DNA from: Labilibaculum manganireducens
GTDB lineage: Bacteria > Bacteroidota > Bacteroidia > Bacteroidales > Marinifilaceae
DNA: 64,000 bases
Direction: 5' to 3'
Assembly (NCBI RefSeq): GCF_002843385.1
Contig: NZ_MVDE01000024.1
Span: 1-64,000 of the forward strand
The position numbers and the translations under genes are program-made. The first letter of the stretch is position 1. The number at the start of each line of letters is the position of its first letter. The notes below the pieces were generated by a model that did no database searches, was not told the origin of the DNA, and saw nothing but the letters and a program-made list of their open reading frames with translations. Below, in pieces: positions 34,751 to 44,606 of this stretch.

Positions 34751-36523
34751 ATGACTGTTGCTGAGAGAGTAAGCGCTTTGCGTTCTTTATTGCATGAAAA
34801 AAATATTCATGCCTATATTATTACCAGTACCGATCCTCATATGAGTGAATACGTTCCAGACAGATGGACAACCCGTCAATGGTTATCTGGATTTACCGGC
34901 TCGGCAGGAACACTTATCATCACCCAGGAAAAAGCTGGACTTTGGACAGATTCCAGATATTTTCTGCAAGCGGAGACCCAATTAGCAGGAAGTGGAATTG
35001 AGCTTTTTAAAATGGGAACGGCAGGAACTCCTACTCAAAACGAATGGTTATCCGGCGAACTACCTATTAATCCGAATGTTGGATTTGACGGAACTTGTTT
35101 TTCTGTGGCACAAACCAGAGAATTAAAAAACAAATTAGGTGATTTGGGCATTAATATCATTGAAGAATTCGATCTGGTTAATGAAATCTGGGAAAGTCGT
35201 CCCAAATTGCCAAACCAATCAATTTTCGATCATGAAGTTTCCTACTCCGGCCAAACCAGATATAGTAAATTGCTGCAAATCCGCAAAAAAATGAAAGAAT
35301 GCGAATGCAATTTTCATTTTGTGGGCAGCTTGGATGACGTGGCTTGGATCTTCAATATCAGAGGAAATGATATAGATTACAATCCCCTTGCCTTGGCCTA
35401 TGCCGTAATAGGAATCGAATCGGCAACTCTTTATTTGGGCGAAGATCAAATCTCCAATGATTTGATTCAAAAATTAACCGAAGATGAGATTTACATTGCA
35501 GATTACGGTCAGATATTTAACGACTTGGATAAAATTCCGGGATCTGCAAGTGTTCTGCTTGATGTAAACCGAACCAATTTAAATGCATTTTACTCGATAA
35601 GTGCCAATATCGTTGAAAGAGAAAACCCTTCTCAACTGCTGAAAAGTATAAAAAATGACGTTGAAACAGACGGAATGAAAAATGCCATGAAGAAGGATGG
35701 AGTTGCTCTTACTCAATTCTACTATTGGCTCGAAGAAAATATTGGCAAAACTAAAATTACCGAATTTACGGTAATGGGTAAACTGAAAGAATTCAGATCT
35801 CTTCAGAAAAATTTTAAAGGAGAAAGCTTTGGAAGTATTGTTGGGTACAAAGATCACGGTGCTCATCCTCACTATTCTACCACACCCGAATCGGATGTGG
35901 AGATTAAAGCTGAAGGGCTGCTTCTTATTGATTCGGGCGGACAATATTTGGATGGTACTACAGACATAACCCGAACCATTCCGATGGGCGAGCTAAACGA
36001 AGAGGAAAAAACTGATTTCACTTTGGTTTTAAAAGGAATGATTCAATTGGCAATGGCTAAATTTCCGAAAGGAACGCGCGGCTGCAATCTGGATATTTTA
36101 GCTCGTCAGGCATTATGGAACAGAGGTAAAAATTACGGCCACGGAACCGGGCATGGTGTTGGATGTTTTATGAATGTTCACGAAGGCCCGCAAAGTATCC
36201 GACAGGAAATTAAAGATCAGGCCTTATTACCTGGAATGATAACTTCTGATGAACCAGGATTTTATCGCGAAGGATTCTACGGCATCAGACATGAAAATCT
36301 TATTCTATGCTGTCAGGAAGAAACCACTCAATTTGGTGAGTTTCTAAGCTTTGAAACGATCACTTTGTGCCATTTCGAAACGAAAGGAATTATCTACGAA
36401 CTTCTTACTCCGGAAGAAAGACAATGGTTGAATAATTATCATCAGAAAGTTTACGATATATTGTCTCCCGAACTGGATGAAAGTCATCAGAACTGGTTAA
36501 AAGAAAAAACCAAAGCGATATAA
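34751..36523 (+). CDS. pepP: Xaa-Pro aminopeptidase, peptidase family M24B
   Basis: The 590-residue protein has the three-domain form (two creatinase-like N-terminal domains, then the pita-bread catalytic domain from about residue 310), like eukaryotic aminopeptidase P1. The metal ligands are in place: Asp394 and Asp405 in DSGGQYLDGTTDITRT, the His of YGHGTGHGVG (464/468), Glu in SDEPGFY and Glu in GIRHENL. It removes N-terminal residues before proline in the cytoplasm with a dimetal centre. Single gene with a terminator after it. Confidence 0.93.
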   Translation: MTVAERVSALRSLLHEKNIHAYIITSTDPHMSEYVPDRWTTRQWLSGFTGSAGTLIITQEKAGLWTDSRYFLQAETQLAGSGIELFKMGTAGTPTQNEWLSGELPINPNVGFDGTCFSVAQTRELKNKLGDLGINIIEEFDLVNEIWESRPKLPNQSIFDHEVSYSGQTRYSKLLQIRKKMKECECNFHFVGSLDDVAWIFNIRGNDIDYNPLALAYAVIGIESATLYLGEDQISNDLIQKLTEDEIYIADYGQIFNDLDKIPGSASVLLDVNRTNLNAFYSISANIVERENPSQLLKSIKNDVETDGMKNAMKKDGVALTQFYYWLEENIGKTKITEFTVMGKLKEFRSLQKNFKGESFGSIVGYKDHGAHPHYSTTPESDVEIKAEGLLLIDSGGQYLDGTTDITRTIPMGELNEEEKTDFTLVLKGMIQLAMAKFPKGTRGCNLDILARQALWNRGKNYGHGTGHGVGCFMNVHEGPQSIRQEIKDQALLPGMITSDEPGFYREGFYGIRHENLILCCQEETTQFGEFLSFETITLCHFETKGIIYELLTPEERQWLNNYHQKVYDILSPELDESHQNWLKEKTKAI

Positions 36524-36530
36524 AATAAGG

Positions 36531-36555
36531 AACGCCTCAATTATGAGGCGTTTTT
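36531..36555. terminator. Bidirectional terminator between pepP and yjbQ
   Basis: AACGCCTCA and TGAGGCGTT form a perfect 9-bp stem around ATTA, with T residues on the plus-strand side and A residues preceding. It separates two converging genes. Confidence 0.75.
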
Positions 36556-36558
36556 CAT

Positions 36559-36969
36559 TTACGAATATATAGTAACAACCAACTTTCTTCTGCCACCTCT
36601 ATTTCTAAACTCGCAAAGATAAATCCCTTGCCAGGTTCCCATGTTTAACTGATGATTCGTGATTGGAATTGTAAGTTCCTGACCAATTAGCGAGGTTTTC
36701 ACATGTGCAGGCATATCGTCTGAGCCTTCCAAAGTATGAGTATAGAAAGATTGGTTTTCGGGCACAATTTTGTTCATGATCGATTCAAAATCATCACGGA
36801 CCGAAGGATCGGCATTTTCATTTATACTTAAGGCCACTGAGGTATGTTTCAGAAATAAATGAAGGATTCCTGTTTTTGGCAAATTGCTTAAGTGCCCGGC
36901 AATCTCAGAATCGATAAGGTGATACCCCCTGCCAAAAGCCGGTAAAGTGATTTCCAATTGTTGAATCAT
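36559..36969 (-). CDS. yjbQ: YjbQ/UPF0047 family protein
   Basis: The 136-residue protein of the UPF0047 family is a small trimeric beta protein described in some species as having thiamine phosphate synthase side activity. Conserved segments are GILHLFLKHTSVALSINENADPSVRDDFE, HTLEGSDDMPAHVKTSLIGQ and MGTWQGIYLCEFRNRGGRRKLVV. The conserved His of HTS and of HTLEGSDDMPAHVK are present. The open frame extends to 37065, but the Met at 36969 matches the family start. Single gene. Confidence 0.88.
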   Translation of the reverse strand: MIQQLEITLPAFGRGYHLIDSEIAGHLSNLPKTGILHLFLKHTSVALSINENADPSVRDDFESIMNKIVPENQSFYTHTLEGSDDMPAHVKTSLIGQELTIPITNHQLNMGTWQGIYLCEFRNRGGRRKLVVTIYS

Positions 36970-37169
36970 AGATTTGTTATTGTACCAAATTAATATCAAA
37001 ACCTTTAAACTATTCGTTTTTATAAAGATACTGCCGATATTAAATTGGCAACTGTAATTTAACACAAGATAGTGTATTCAGCACAATCCTCAAAAAAAGC
37101 AGATTCCTATAACCGGAGCTCTAAACGATCCAATTACAGGAACTGCCTAATAATTCTTATACTAAACAA

Positions 37170-37610
37170 CTAATGACGAATACGAACATTCACCTTAATA
37201 GGCTTCTGATCGAACACTTTTTTAACGCAGGCAATCATTTGTTTTTCAGACATATGATCTTCCGACTCGATTTTACGAATGCGGTCTTTAAGAACCGGCT
37301 CTTTGCTTATGTGTTTAGCAAGATGCACCTTAGTTTCGGCTGGACCAAACAGATAAATTTCTTCTGCGTCGGATAAATGATCGGTAATACTTTCAAAATA
37401 ATGTTTCAATTGATGACGTCTTTTATGTGTTATTTTGGTTGCAGGATTGATAAACTGATTGCCCATACGGGAATAAGCTTTTGTTTCTCCCTTGAAACGC
37501 AATCGGGATTCAATTTCTGATTCAATTTTATCAACTCTGGCTCCATTATCCTCAATGGTAATAATGTAGGCTTTTTCGGTATCTAACCAAACTCCAATGT
37601 TTTTTTTCAT
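37170..37610 (-). CDS. Hypothetical protein, eRF1-like/host-attachment-like small domain
   Basis: The 146-residue soluble protein starts with KKNIGVWLDTEKAYIITI and has a late EEIYLFGPAETKVHLAKHI segment. This pattern resembles bacterial eRF1-like domain proteins in which IxxFGPAEAKxxL is conserved. A charged central section (MGNQFINPATKITHKRRHQLKHYF) is basic and could touch RNA. No signal peptide. Function unknown. Only weak homology by eye; treat the domain name as a hint. Confidence 0.55.
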   Translation of the reverse strand: MKKNIGVWLDTEKAYIITIEDNGARVDKIESEIESRLRFKGETKAYSRMGNQFINPATKITHKRRHQLKHYFESITDHLSDAEEIYLFGPAETKVHLAKHISKEPVLKDRIRKIESEDHMSEKQMIACVKKVFDQKPIKVNVRIRH

Positions 37611-37960
37611 TTTCGTTTTCTTTTAATAAATAGAATTTAAACTAGTTTGAAACAGTTCGTAAAGGGCAGGTATAAGAGAAGTGTGATCTGAATTGATGGA
37701 ACAAGGTTCTTACCATATTATAAATATGAACTATCATATCACGTTTAGGATTAACAAGCGTATGTTCTTCTTATTTGATCTTATCTAAATTTACGAAATT
37801 TACAGTCTCTTGTCAAGATTAAAGATTAGTCACCACCACTATTCATACAATACCAAATCAACAACTTACACGTATACTACTCATTAATAATCTCATCAAA
37901 AACTACAATCAACAAATAAAAAATAAAGTTGAGATGAAACCAAACCTGCCAAAACAGGGA
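37611..37960. other. Intergenic stretch without a recognised gene
   Basis: AT-rich sequence between two leftward genes. Apart from short AT-rich runs I see no gene or RNA here. A 75-codon frame (37934-38161) crosses the terminator at 37965-38000 and the end of the next gene, so it is not credible. Confidence 0.5.
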
Positions 37961-37964
37961 GGCC

Positions 37965-38000
37965 TGAAAACAAAAACGGGATTCATTTCTGAATCCCGTT
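37965..38000 (-). terminator. Terminator of the phosphatase-like gene
   Basis: AACGGGATTC and GAATCCCGTT form a perfect 10-bp stem with a 6-base loop. On the minus strand a T-rich tract follows (TTTTTGTTTTC). Confidence 0.85.
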
Positions 38001-38077
38001 GTATATTTAAATCTGCGTTACGCTTTCTCTATTCAAAAAAACTACACTCTTATCACTTATCAATAAAATGTCCTATT

Positions 38078-38506
38078 CTATTCTACAATCTGAAAATTAT
38101 CCTGAACAAAACTAAAACAGATATCATCTACAGCATTGCAAACTGCATTATAGGCTTGTAATCTGACATTTTCCTCTCCTTCCACATTCGCTGGATCAGG
38201 CAGTTCAAACAACAAAACTTTAGGATTTCCATTGAGTACAGGAACTTTATTTTCAACTTCTTTATCGAAACACAACACAAAATCAAAAGTATTCTGATTA
38301 AGTTCATCAAGTGCTTTCGACTTATATTCAGGGATATCCATTATTGCTTCGGCCATTGCTTTTTGAGCCAATACCTGAATAGATCCTTTTTCAAGTCCTG
38401 CACTCCATACCTCTATATGTCTTTTACCATAATAGTTCAGCCACTTTTCAGCCATTTGCGAGCGGGCCACATTTTTATCGCTTAACACCAATACTTTCTT
38501 CACCAT
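38078..38506 (-). CDS. Low-molecular-weight phosphatase/arsenate reductase homolog lacking the catalytic Cys
   Basis: The 142-residue protein aligns to the LMW protein tyrosine phosphatase/ArsC fold: VLVLSDKNVARSQMAEKWLNYY at the P-loop, then AGLEKG and ELPDPANVEGEE with the general-acid Asp. The CX5R loop reads S9-DKNVA-R15, so the nucleophilic Cys is Ser. Of the two later Cys of ArsC, one may remain (VLCFDKE), while the CPVFPG position reads VPVLNG. It is therefore probably not a reductase or phosphatase but a binding protein. It is the second gene of a leftward pair with the M19 dipeptidase, 75 bases between, and is closed by a terminator. Confidence 0.78.
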   Translation of the reverse strand: MVKKVLVLSDKNVARSQMAEKWLNYYGKRHIEVWSAGLEKGSIQVLAQKAMAEAIMDIPEYKSKALDELNQNTFDFVLCFDKEVENKVPVLNGNPKVLLFELPDPANVEGEENVRLQAYNAVCNAVDDICFSFVQDNFQIVE

Positions 38507-38581
38507 TCAATTTTTTAATATTTTCATGACAAATTTAAAAATTTGTGCACAAATAGAATAAGCTGCATAACAGCAGGAAAT

Positions 38582-39814
38582 CTAATTCAATGCCATTTTA
38601 TTATTCCCGGCATATTCCTCTACCTCCTTAAAAACACGCATAAAGTTTCCACCCCAAATTTTAGCAATTTCTTCTTCGGAATAGTTTCTCCTCAACAGTT
38701 CTTTCGTAATATTCATCATTTGGCTCACATCGGCACAATCTTTTAGGCCTCCTCCACCATCAAAATCAGTGCCTATTCCTACATAATCAATTCCAATTAA
38801 ATTCACGATATGATCGATATGATTAACAGCATCAGCCACAGTAGGTTTATCCTTGGGATAATCAATTTGAATCTGACGCCATTCGTTCCAGATTTTATTT
38901 TCTTCCTCTATCGATCTTTTTCCTGAATTTTTATGCCTGACCCGTAGTTCCATCTCCTTTTTATAGCCGATAGTAGTAGTATCCGGAGCCTTAACGTAAT
39001 CATCCAAAATGCACATTTGTATTACACCACCATTTTTAGCCAAAGCCTTAAGCATCTTATCCGATAAGTTTCTTGGATTATCGCATACTGCTCTTGCGCA
39101 GGAATGTGATGCGATAACCGGAGTTTTAGAAAGTTTCAAAACATCAAAAAATGAACTGTCCGAAATGTGCGATACATCAATTATTATTCCCAAATCATTC
39201 ATTTTGGGAACCACTTGCTCTCCAAAAGCACTCAATCCGTTAAATTCAGCTCCATTTTTGTCGGTAGATGAATCACAAATATCATTATTGGATGTGTGGC
39301 ACAAAGTAATGTAGCGAACTCCTTTTTCAAAATACCTTTCTACTTCAGAAATTTCATTTCCCAAAGGAAAACCATTCTCCATTCCAATATAGATAGCTCT
39401 TTTTCCTTCCTTCTCTAATCGATAACCATCCTCAACACTCAATGCCACCTCAGCTATATTCTTATTTTTCTGACAAACAGAATAAACAGAATCTATCAAT
39501 TCATCTGCTTTGGCACGGGCAGCAAGTATATTCTCCGGAGTTCTTTCTCTTTGCAAAGTAAAAGCAGCAAAAAAGATTCCATCCAAACCACCTTCTTTCA
39601 TTCTCGGAAAATCAACACAACTTCCTCCATTTACATAAGGATGAGCAACCGCAATATCAAAATCTTTTTCCAACAACTGATACGGCGTATCCACATGGGT
39701 ATCAACAGTAAATGCATGATTGTGAATCCTGGTGGCTTTTTGATCCAGACTTTCGCAGGATGACAAAACTGTTATTAGGGTAATAAACAGACCTGTCCAA
39801 CAAATATTTTTCAT
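38582..39814 (-). CDS. Membrane dipeptidase (renal dipeptidase family, M19) lipoprotein
   Basis: The 410-residue protein has a lipoprotein signal (ending VLSSC). Peptidase M19 motifs are FTVDTHVDTP (metal His and Asp), IYIGMENGFPLG (bridging Glu), YITLCHTSNNDICDSS, IDVSHISDSSFFDVL, PVIASHSCARAVCDNPRNLSD (metal His) and VGIGTDFDGGGGL. It would hydrolyse dipeptides, including those with D-residues, in the periplasm or on the membrane surface. It is divergent from the TonB-dependent receptor gene with 184 bases between. Confidence 0.93.
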   Translation of the reverse strand: MKNICWTGLFITLITVLSSCESLDQKATRIHNHAFTVDTHVDTPYQLLEKDFDIAVAHPYVNGGSCVDFPRMKEGGLDGIFFAAFTLQRERTPENILAARAKADELIDSVYSVCQKNKNIAEVALSVEDGYRLEKEGKRAIYIGMENGFPLGNEISEVERYFEKGVRYITLCHTSNNDICDSSTDKNGAEFNGLSAFGEQVVPKMNDLGIIIDVSHISDSSFFDVLKLSKTPVIASHSCARAVCDNPRNLSDKMLKALAKNGGVIQMCILDDYVKAPDTTTIGYKKEMELRVRHKNSGKRSIEEENKIWNEWRQIQIDYPKDKPTVADAVNHIDHIVNLIGIDYVGIGTDFDGGGGLKDCADVSQMMNITKELLRRNYSEEEIAKIWGGNFMRVFKEVEEYAGNNKMALN

Positions 39815-39998
39815 ATTTTATTCAATTTTGGGTTAGATAATCTGTAAAGATAAACTCATAATCTACAAAAAAGTAGAATATTGATTTTTTTATATTTTAT
39901 GGAAACTATTCCTTTATTTAGAATTGCTTTGTATCTTGGTGTTTTAGTAATTCTCAATATTTTATCTGACATCAGAACTTAACAGGCTGTATACCATT

Positions 39999-42410
39999 AT
40001 GGTTCAATCAACATATCGATTAATTCTTTTACTTTGCTTATTGCTTCCCTTACAATTAAAAGCGCAGCAGAATGCTGTTATTAAAGGAAAAATTACTGAC
40101 AACAAGCGGAACGAAATTGCAGGCGCACATATTCAAATTGAACCGATTTCACTATTTACAATCAGCGATACAAATGGAAATTACTCCATTAAAGTCCCCT
40201 CAAATAGTACATTTACCTTAAAAATATCACACATTAGTTACCAAAACAGTGAGGTAAATTTCCAATTACAGCCTGGGGAAATAAAATTGTTCAATCCTAT
40301 ATTAATGGTAAAACAGGAACAGTTAAGAGAGGTTACTGTCGATTCAAAAAAAGCCATAACGGATAAAAACATTAGCATCAGCACCAAGCAACTGGAACAA
40401 CTTCCTGTAACAGGAAATGGTGCTGTAGAACAAATAATTAAAACCCTGCCCGGTGTAAGTTCCAATAACGAATTAAGCTCTCAGTATTCGGTTCGAGGGG
40501 GTAATTTCGATGAAAATCTTGTATACATTAACGAGGTAGAAATTTACCGTCCTAATTTGGTTCGGTCAGGTCAGCAGGAAGGATTGAGTGTTATTAATCC
40601 CGATTTAGTCTCATCCATTCAGTTTTCTTCCGGAGGATATGATGCAAAATACGGAGATAAGCTTTCTTCCGTTTTGGATGTAAAATACAAAACACCAAAT
40701 AAATTTGAAGCTTCTGCTGAAGCTAGTTTGCTGGGGAGTTCTTTTCACTTTGCCAACAGCAGTAAAAACAACAAGCTAACCTATTTAGCTGGTATCCGAT
40801 ACAAAACAAATGCATATCTGCTAAATTCTTTGGACACAAAAGGGGAATACAAACCAAATTATACAGATGTTCAGGCAATGGTAAATTATCGTTTTTCCTC
40901 ATCGTTCAGCATGCATCTGTGGGGAAGTTTAAGCCGGAACAATTACAATTTTAAGCCTGAAACCAGAAATACATCTTTTGGAACAATCAGTGAGGCACTA
41001 CAACTTAAAATCTATTTCGATGGCAAGGAGAAGGACAAATACGAAACTAATATTCAGGCACTCACATTAAAATTCCATCCGAACAGCAAGTCTTTGTACC
41101 GTGTTATAGCCAGCAGATATGAAACTACAGAAAAAGAAACTTTCGATATTATGGGACAATATTATCTCAGCGATTTATTTGTATCGCAAGGTGGAAGTTC
41201 ATCGGAAAGCTTAGAGAATCTGGGTGTAGGAACTTTTATCGATCACGCAAGAAATAAACTGAGTAAAAAAGTGAGCACAATTGATATAAAGGGTGATCAC
41301 AAAAAAAATAATTTGTTTATTCAATGGGGAATTGGCGGGAAACATGAAGAAGTTGATGATCAGATTAACGAATGGCAATATCAGGATTCAGCAGGTTATT
41401 CAATTCCCGTTTCAGATTCTGAAGTATCGCTTGCATACACGAAAAATGCAATTAATAAAATCAGCAGCAATCACATCACTTCATTTGCCCAAGGCACCTA
41501 TGTTTTTCAAAACAACAAAGGAGAGTTTCAGATAACCGGAGGGCTGAGATATCATTTTTGGGATTACAATACTAAAAGCTTCTGCTCTCCCCGGGCATCT
41601 GTCAACTACATTCCCAACTGGGAAAAGAAAGTTAAATTTCGTTTTGCCACCGGTTACTACCAGCAAACGCCGTCGTACCGCGAAATGCTGACTAACAATG
41701 GTCAGATTAGCACCAATGTGAATCTGCAAAAATCAATTCATTATGTTTTAGGTCAGGAATATTACTTTAAAGCTTGGAACCGCCCGTTCAAATTCTCAAG
41801 CGAATTGTACTATAAAGATCTTAAATCATTAACCCCTTATGACATTGAAAATGTTCGGATTCGATACTATGGTGACAAAAAATCGAAAGGTTATGCCACA
41901 GGTTTGGATGTAAGAATTAATGGTGAATTTGTTCCGGGAACTGAATCATGGGCGAGTTTATCAATAATGAAAACGGAAGAAGATATTATAGGTGATGAAC
42001 TTGGTTATTTACCCAGACCAACAGACGAACGGGTAAATTTCTCGATGTTTTTTCAAGATTATTTACCAAACAACCCATCCTATAAAATGCATTTAAGTCT
42101 ATTCTACGGAGGAAAACTACCAGTTTGGACTCCTAAAAAAGGAAAGAATGGTGAGAGTTTTAGAATGCCTAATTACAGAAGGATTGATTTGGGTTTTTCG
42201 AAAATATTGCTCGATGAGAATACCAAATACAAAACTGGTTTATTAAAATATTTTAAATCGATGTGGATAAGTCTGGAAGTTTTCAATGTTTTGGATATAA
42301 ATAATACAATATCCTATTTATGGATTAACGATGTATCGGGGAATCAATATGCAATTCCAAATTACCTTACATCAAGAAAAATTAACTTGAAGCTTACTGC
42401 TAAATTCTAG
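39999..42410 (+). CDS. TonB-dependent receptor with CarboxypepD_reg-like domain
   Basis: The 803-residue protein has a signal peptide (ending LQLKAQ). The carboxypeptidase-regulatory domain (about residues 27-105: IKGKITDNKRNEIAGAHI) and the plug domain (VEQIIKTLPGVSSNNELSSQYSVRGGNFDENLVYINEVEIYRP, SSGGYDAKYGDKLSSVLDV) precede a beta-barrel to the end (SRKINLKLTAKF). It lacks a SusD partner, so it is not a SusC-type glycan importer; metal chelates or peptides are possible substrates. The BatA-like gene follows by 56 bases, so they may be cotranscribed. Confidence 0.9.
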   Translation: MVQSTYRLILLLCLLLPLQLKAQQNAVIKGKITDNKRNEIAGAHIQIEPISLFTISDTNGNYSIKVPSNSTFTLKISHISYQNSEVNFQLQPGEIKLFNPILMVKQEQLREVTVDSKKAITDKNISISTKQLEQLPVTGNGAVEQIIKTLPGVSSNNELSSQYSVRGGNFDENLVYINEVEIYRPNLVRSGQQEGLSVINPDLVSSIQFSSGGYDAKYGDKLSSVLDVKYKTPNKFEASAEASLLGSSFHFANSSKNNKLTYLAGIRYKTNAYLLNSLDTKGEYKPNYTDVQAMVNYRFSSSFSMHLWGSLSRNNYNFKPETRNTSFGTISEALQLKIYFDGKEKDKYETNIQALTLKFHPNSKSLYRVIASRYETTEKETFDIMGQYYLSDLFVSQGGSSSESLENLGVGTFIDHARNKLSKKVSTIDIKGDHKKNNLFIQWGIGGKHEEVDDQINEWQYQDSAGYSIPVSDSEVSLAYTKNAINKISSNHITSFAQGTYVFQNNKGEFQITGGLRYHFWDYNTKSFCSPRASVNYIPNWEKKVKFRFATGYYQQTPSYREMLTNNGQISTNVNLQKSIHYVLGQEYYFKAWNRPFKFSSELYYKDLKSLTPYDIENVRIRYYGDKKSKGYATGLDVRINGEFVPGTESWASLSIMKTEEDIIGDELGYLPRPTDERVNFSMFFQDYLPNNPSYKMHLSLFYGGKLPVWTPKKGKNGESFRMPNYRRIDLGFSKILLDENTKYKTGLLKYFKSMWISLEVFNVLDINNTISYLWINDVSGNQYAIPNYLTSRKINLKLTAKF

Positions 42411-42466
42411 CCAATAGCTTATCATCAATCAGTAATTTAGTGTAACGATAAAAACAAAGCTTAAAT

Positions 42467-44518
42467 ATGTTTCATTTTTTACATCCAGAGGTTCTTTGGG
42501 CTCTATTAGCCCTTCTACTTCCTATTATTATACATCTTTTTAATTTCAAGAGATTTAAGAAAATATATTTCAGCAATTTAAAGTTTCTTAAAAACCTGAA
42601 TATTGAAAATAAGCGCCGGTCGAAAGTGAAAAAATGGTTACTTCTCCTGCTTAGACTTCTTGCCTTGGCCTGCATTATTATTGCCTTTTCACAACCTTAC
42701 ATCCCCAACGAAAACAATCAAAATAAGGGACTGCAGCAAAACGAATACTTTACGGTTTATATCGACAATTCATTTAGTATGAATGCCGAAACAGAAAGTG
42801 GCAATGCATTAGAGGCAGCAAAAAATAAAGCTATCGAATTAATTAACAGCTACCCCAACTATTCTAAAATTAGAATTTACAGTAATAATTTTTTCCCCTT
42901 CACTTCAAATTTAAACAAGCAACAAGCGATAGCCAGGGTTATGGACATAAACCCTTCGCCAATCCCCGTTTTACTTTCAGAACAAATTAAGAAGATACAA
43001 ATTAATAATGCCGGTAATAATTACCACCTCTACGTGTTCTCCGATTTTCAAAAAACGCAAAGCGATATTGAAAACATAAAAGTTGACAGTACAAATTCTA
43101 TCACCTTCCTACCTCTTTCGGTACAGCGATCAAATAATTTACTAATTGATTCCTGTTGGTTTGACAAGCCTTATCATCAAATAAAGCAAAGTCAGGAACT
43201 CTTTATCAGAGTTGTAAATACTTCGAATCAAAACTATCAAAAAATACCTGTTAAACTAAGTATCAACGACAGTACAAAATCGGTTTCCAGTTTTGATATT
43301 GATAAAAATTCAAAGAAAATTATCAGCCTGAAATATGTAAATCACAAATCAGGAATTTATCAGGGAATGGTTGAAATCAGTGACTTTCCTATCACCTACG
43401 ACAACAAATTCTATTTCTCTTATTCAATTAATGATAAGATTCAAATCGTATCTATAAATCAGAATGACCCCAACAAATATCTGAACAAATTATTTTCAGG
43501 CGCAGAAACATTTGAATTTAAAAACCATGACAAATCCAGTATTTTCAATGAAAATCTGGATAATTATCAACTGCTTATTTTGAATGAAATTCAAGAAATT
43601 GAAAGTGGTTTCAGCCAAACCATCAAAAATTACCTGTCTAACGGAGGACATGTCCTGTTTATTCCAAGCAGTGAGCCTGATCAGTCAGTAAATGCATTCC
43701 TTGATGAAATTTCGGCTCCTCAATTAATAGAAATTGATTCAAGCAAACAAAAGCTGTCAATTATTGAACTAAACTCTGAGCTTTACCAAAATGTATTCAA
43801 AGAAATTAAGACTGATGCCAGACTACCGGATATTTACAAGCATTACAAATTAGGTCAGTCAAAAAATAATTTAGCGGAGAATATTTGGCGGACTCAGGCC
43901 GGCGACAATCTATTACTAAAAATAAAATATGGAAACGGTTATTTCTATCAGCTTACCATGCAGTTAAACCCAGAATGGACCAATTTAATTACACATCCAA
44001 TTTTCGTACCTACAGTTATTAATTTAACCCGTAACAGTAGTAACAATCATTCTTTGTACTACACTTTGGGCAACAAAACGCCTGTCAGAATCAATTCATT
44101 TGAGCATAACTTATCCAACGAATCGTTTCATATCATCAACAAAAAGAATCAGACAGATATCATCCCCGATCAAGAAAATAACTTTGATAAAGGAACGCTT
44201 CTCTACACTCGTGAACAAATTACTCTGGCCGATAACTATTTGATATCCAGAAATGATTCAATAATATATTCCTGCTCTTTTAATTACTCAAGAACAGAAT
44301 CAGATCCTGAATATTTCACACCAGATGAACTAAAATCACAAATAAAGTCACAATTATTGCCCATTTCGCTTAATTTTCCCGAAAAAATGAAACTATCTGA
44401 CATTTATAACGAACAAAGTAATGGAAAGCAATATTGGAAACATTTTGTTCTGCTTTGTATTTTACTTATTGTTTCAGAAAGCTTGTTGCATCGAATAAAT
44501 TTAATACAACAATCATAA
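42467..44518 (+). CDS. BatA-like membrane protein with von Willebrand A-like domain
   Basis: The 683-residue protein begins with the BatA N-terminal region (FLHPEVLWALLALLLPIIIHLFNFKRFK, first membrane helix, then RRSKVKKWLLLLLRLLALACIIIAFSQPYI, second). A vWA-like domain follows, with the metal-site motif DNSFSM at about residue 103. A mainly beta region follows, and the chain ends with a third membrane helix (FVLLCILLIVSESLL, about residues 662-677). Such proteins lie in Bacteroidota envelope clusters. The exact role is unknown. The gene follows the TonB receptor by 56 bases. Confidence 0.85.
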   Translation: MFHFLHPEVLWALLALLLPIIIHLFNFKRFKKIYFSNLKFLKNLNIENKRRSKVKKWLLLLLRLLALACIIIAFSQPYIPNENNQNKGLQQNEYFTVYIDNSFSMNAETESGNALEAAKNKAIELINSYPNYSKIRIYSNNFFPFTSNLNKQQAIARVMDINPSPIPVLLSEQIKKIQINNAGNNYHLYVFSDFQKTQSDIENIKVDSTNSITFLPLSVQRSNNLLIDSCWFDKPYHQIKQSQELFIRVVNTSNQNYQKIPVKLSINDSTKSVSSFDIDKNSKKIISLKYVNHKSGIYQGMVEISDFPITYDNKFYFSYSINDKIQIVSINQNDPNKYLNKLFSGAETFEFKNHDKSSIFNENLDNYQLLILNEIQEIESGFSQTIKNYLSNGGHVLFIPSSEPDQSVNAFLDEISAPQLIEIDSSKQKLSIIELNSELYQNVFKEIKTDARLPDIYKHYKLGQSKNNLAENIWRTQAGDNLLLKIKYGNGYFYQLTMQLNPEWTNLITHPIFVPTVINLTRNSSNNHSLYYTLGNKTPVRINSFEHNLSNESFHIINKKNQTDIIPDQENNFDKGTLLYTREQITLADNYLISRNDSIIYSCSFNYSRTESDPEYFTPDELKSQIKSQLLPISLNFPEKMKLSDIYNEQSNGKQYWKHFVLLCILLIVSESLLHRINLIQQS

Positions 44519-44606
44519 CCTTACAGCATATCACATCGTAACAAACAACTACAAAACACAATACCAGTACAAACATTGACATAATTACTAAATTAATTTA
44601 ATCAGC

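Noticed and set aside
37934-38161. 75-codon frame on the plus strand
   Set aside because: It runs through the terminator and into the antisense of the phosphatase-like gene, so it is a shadow.
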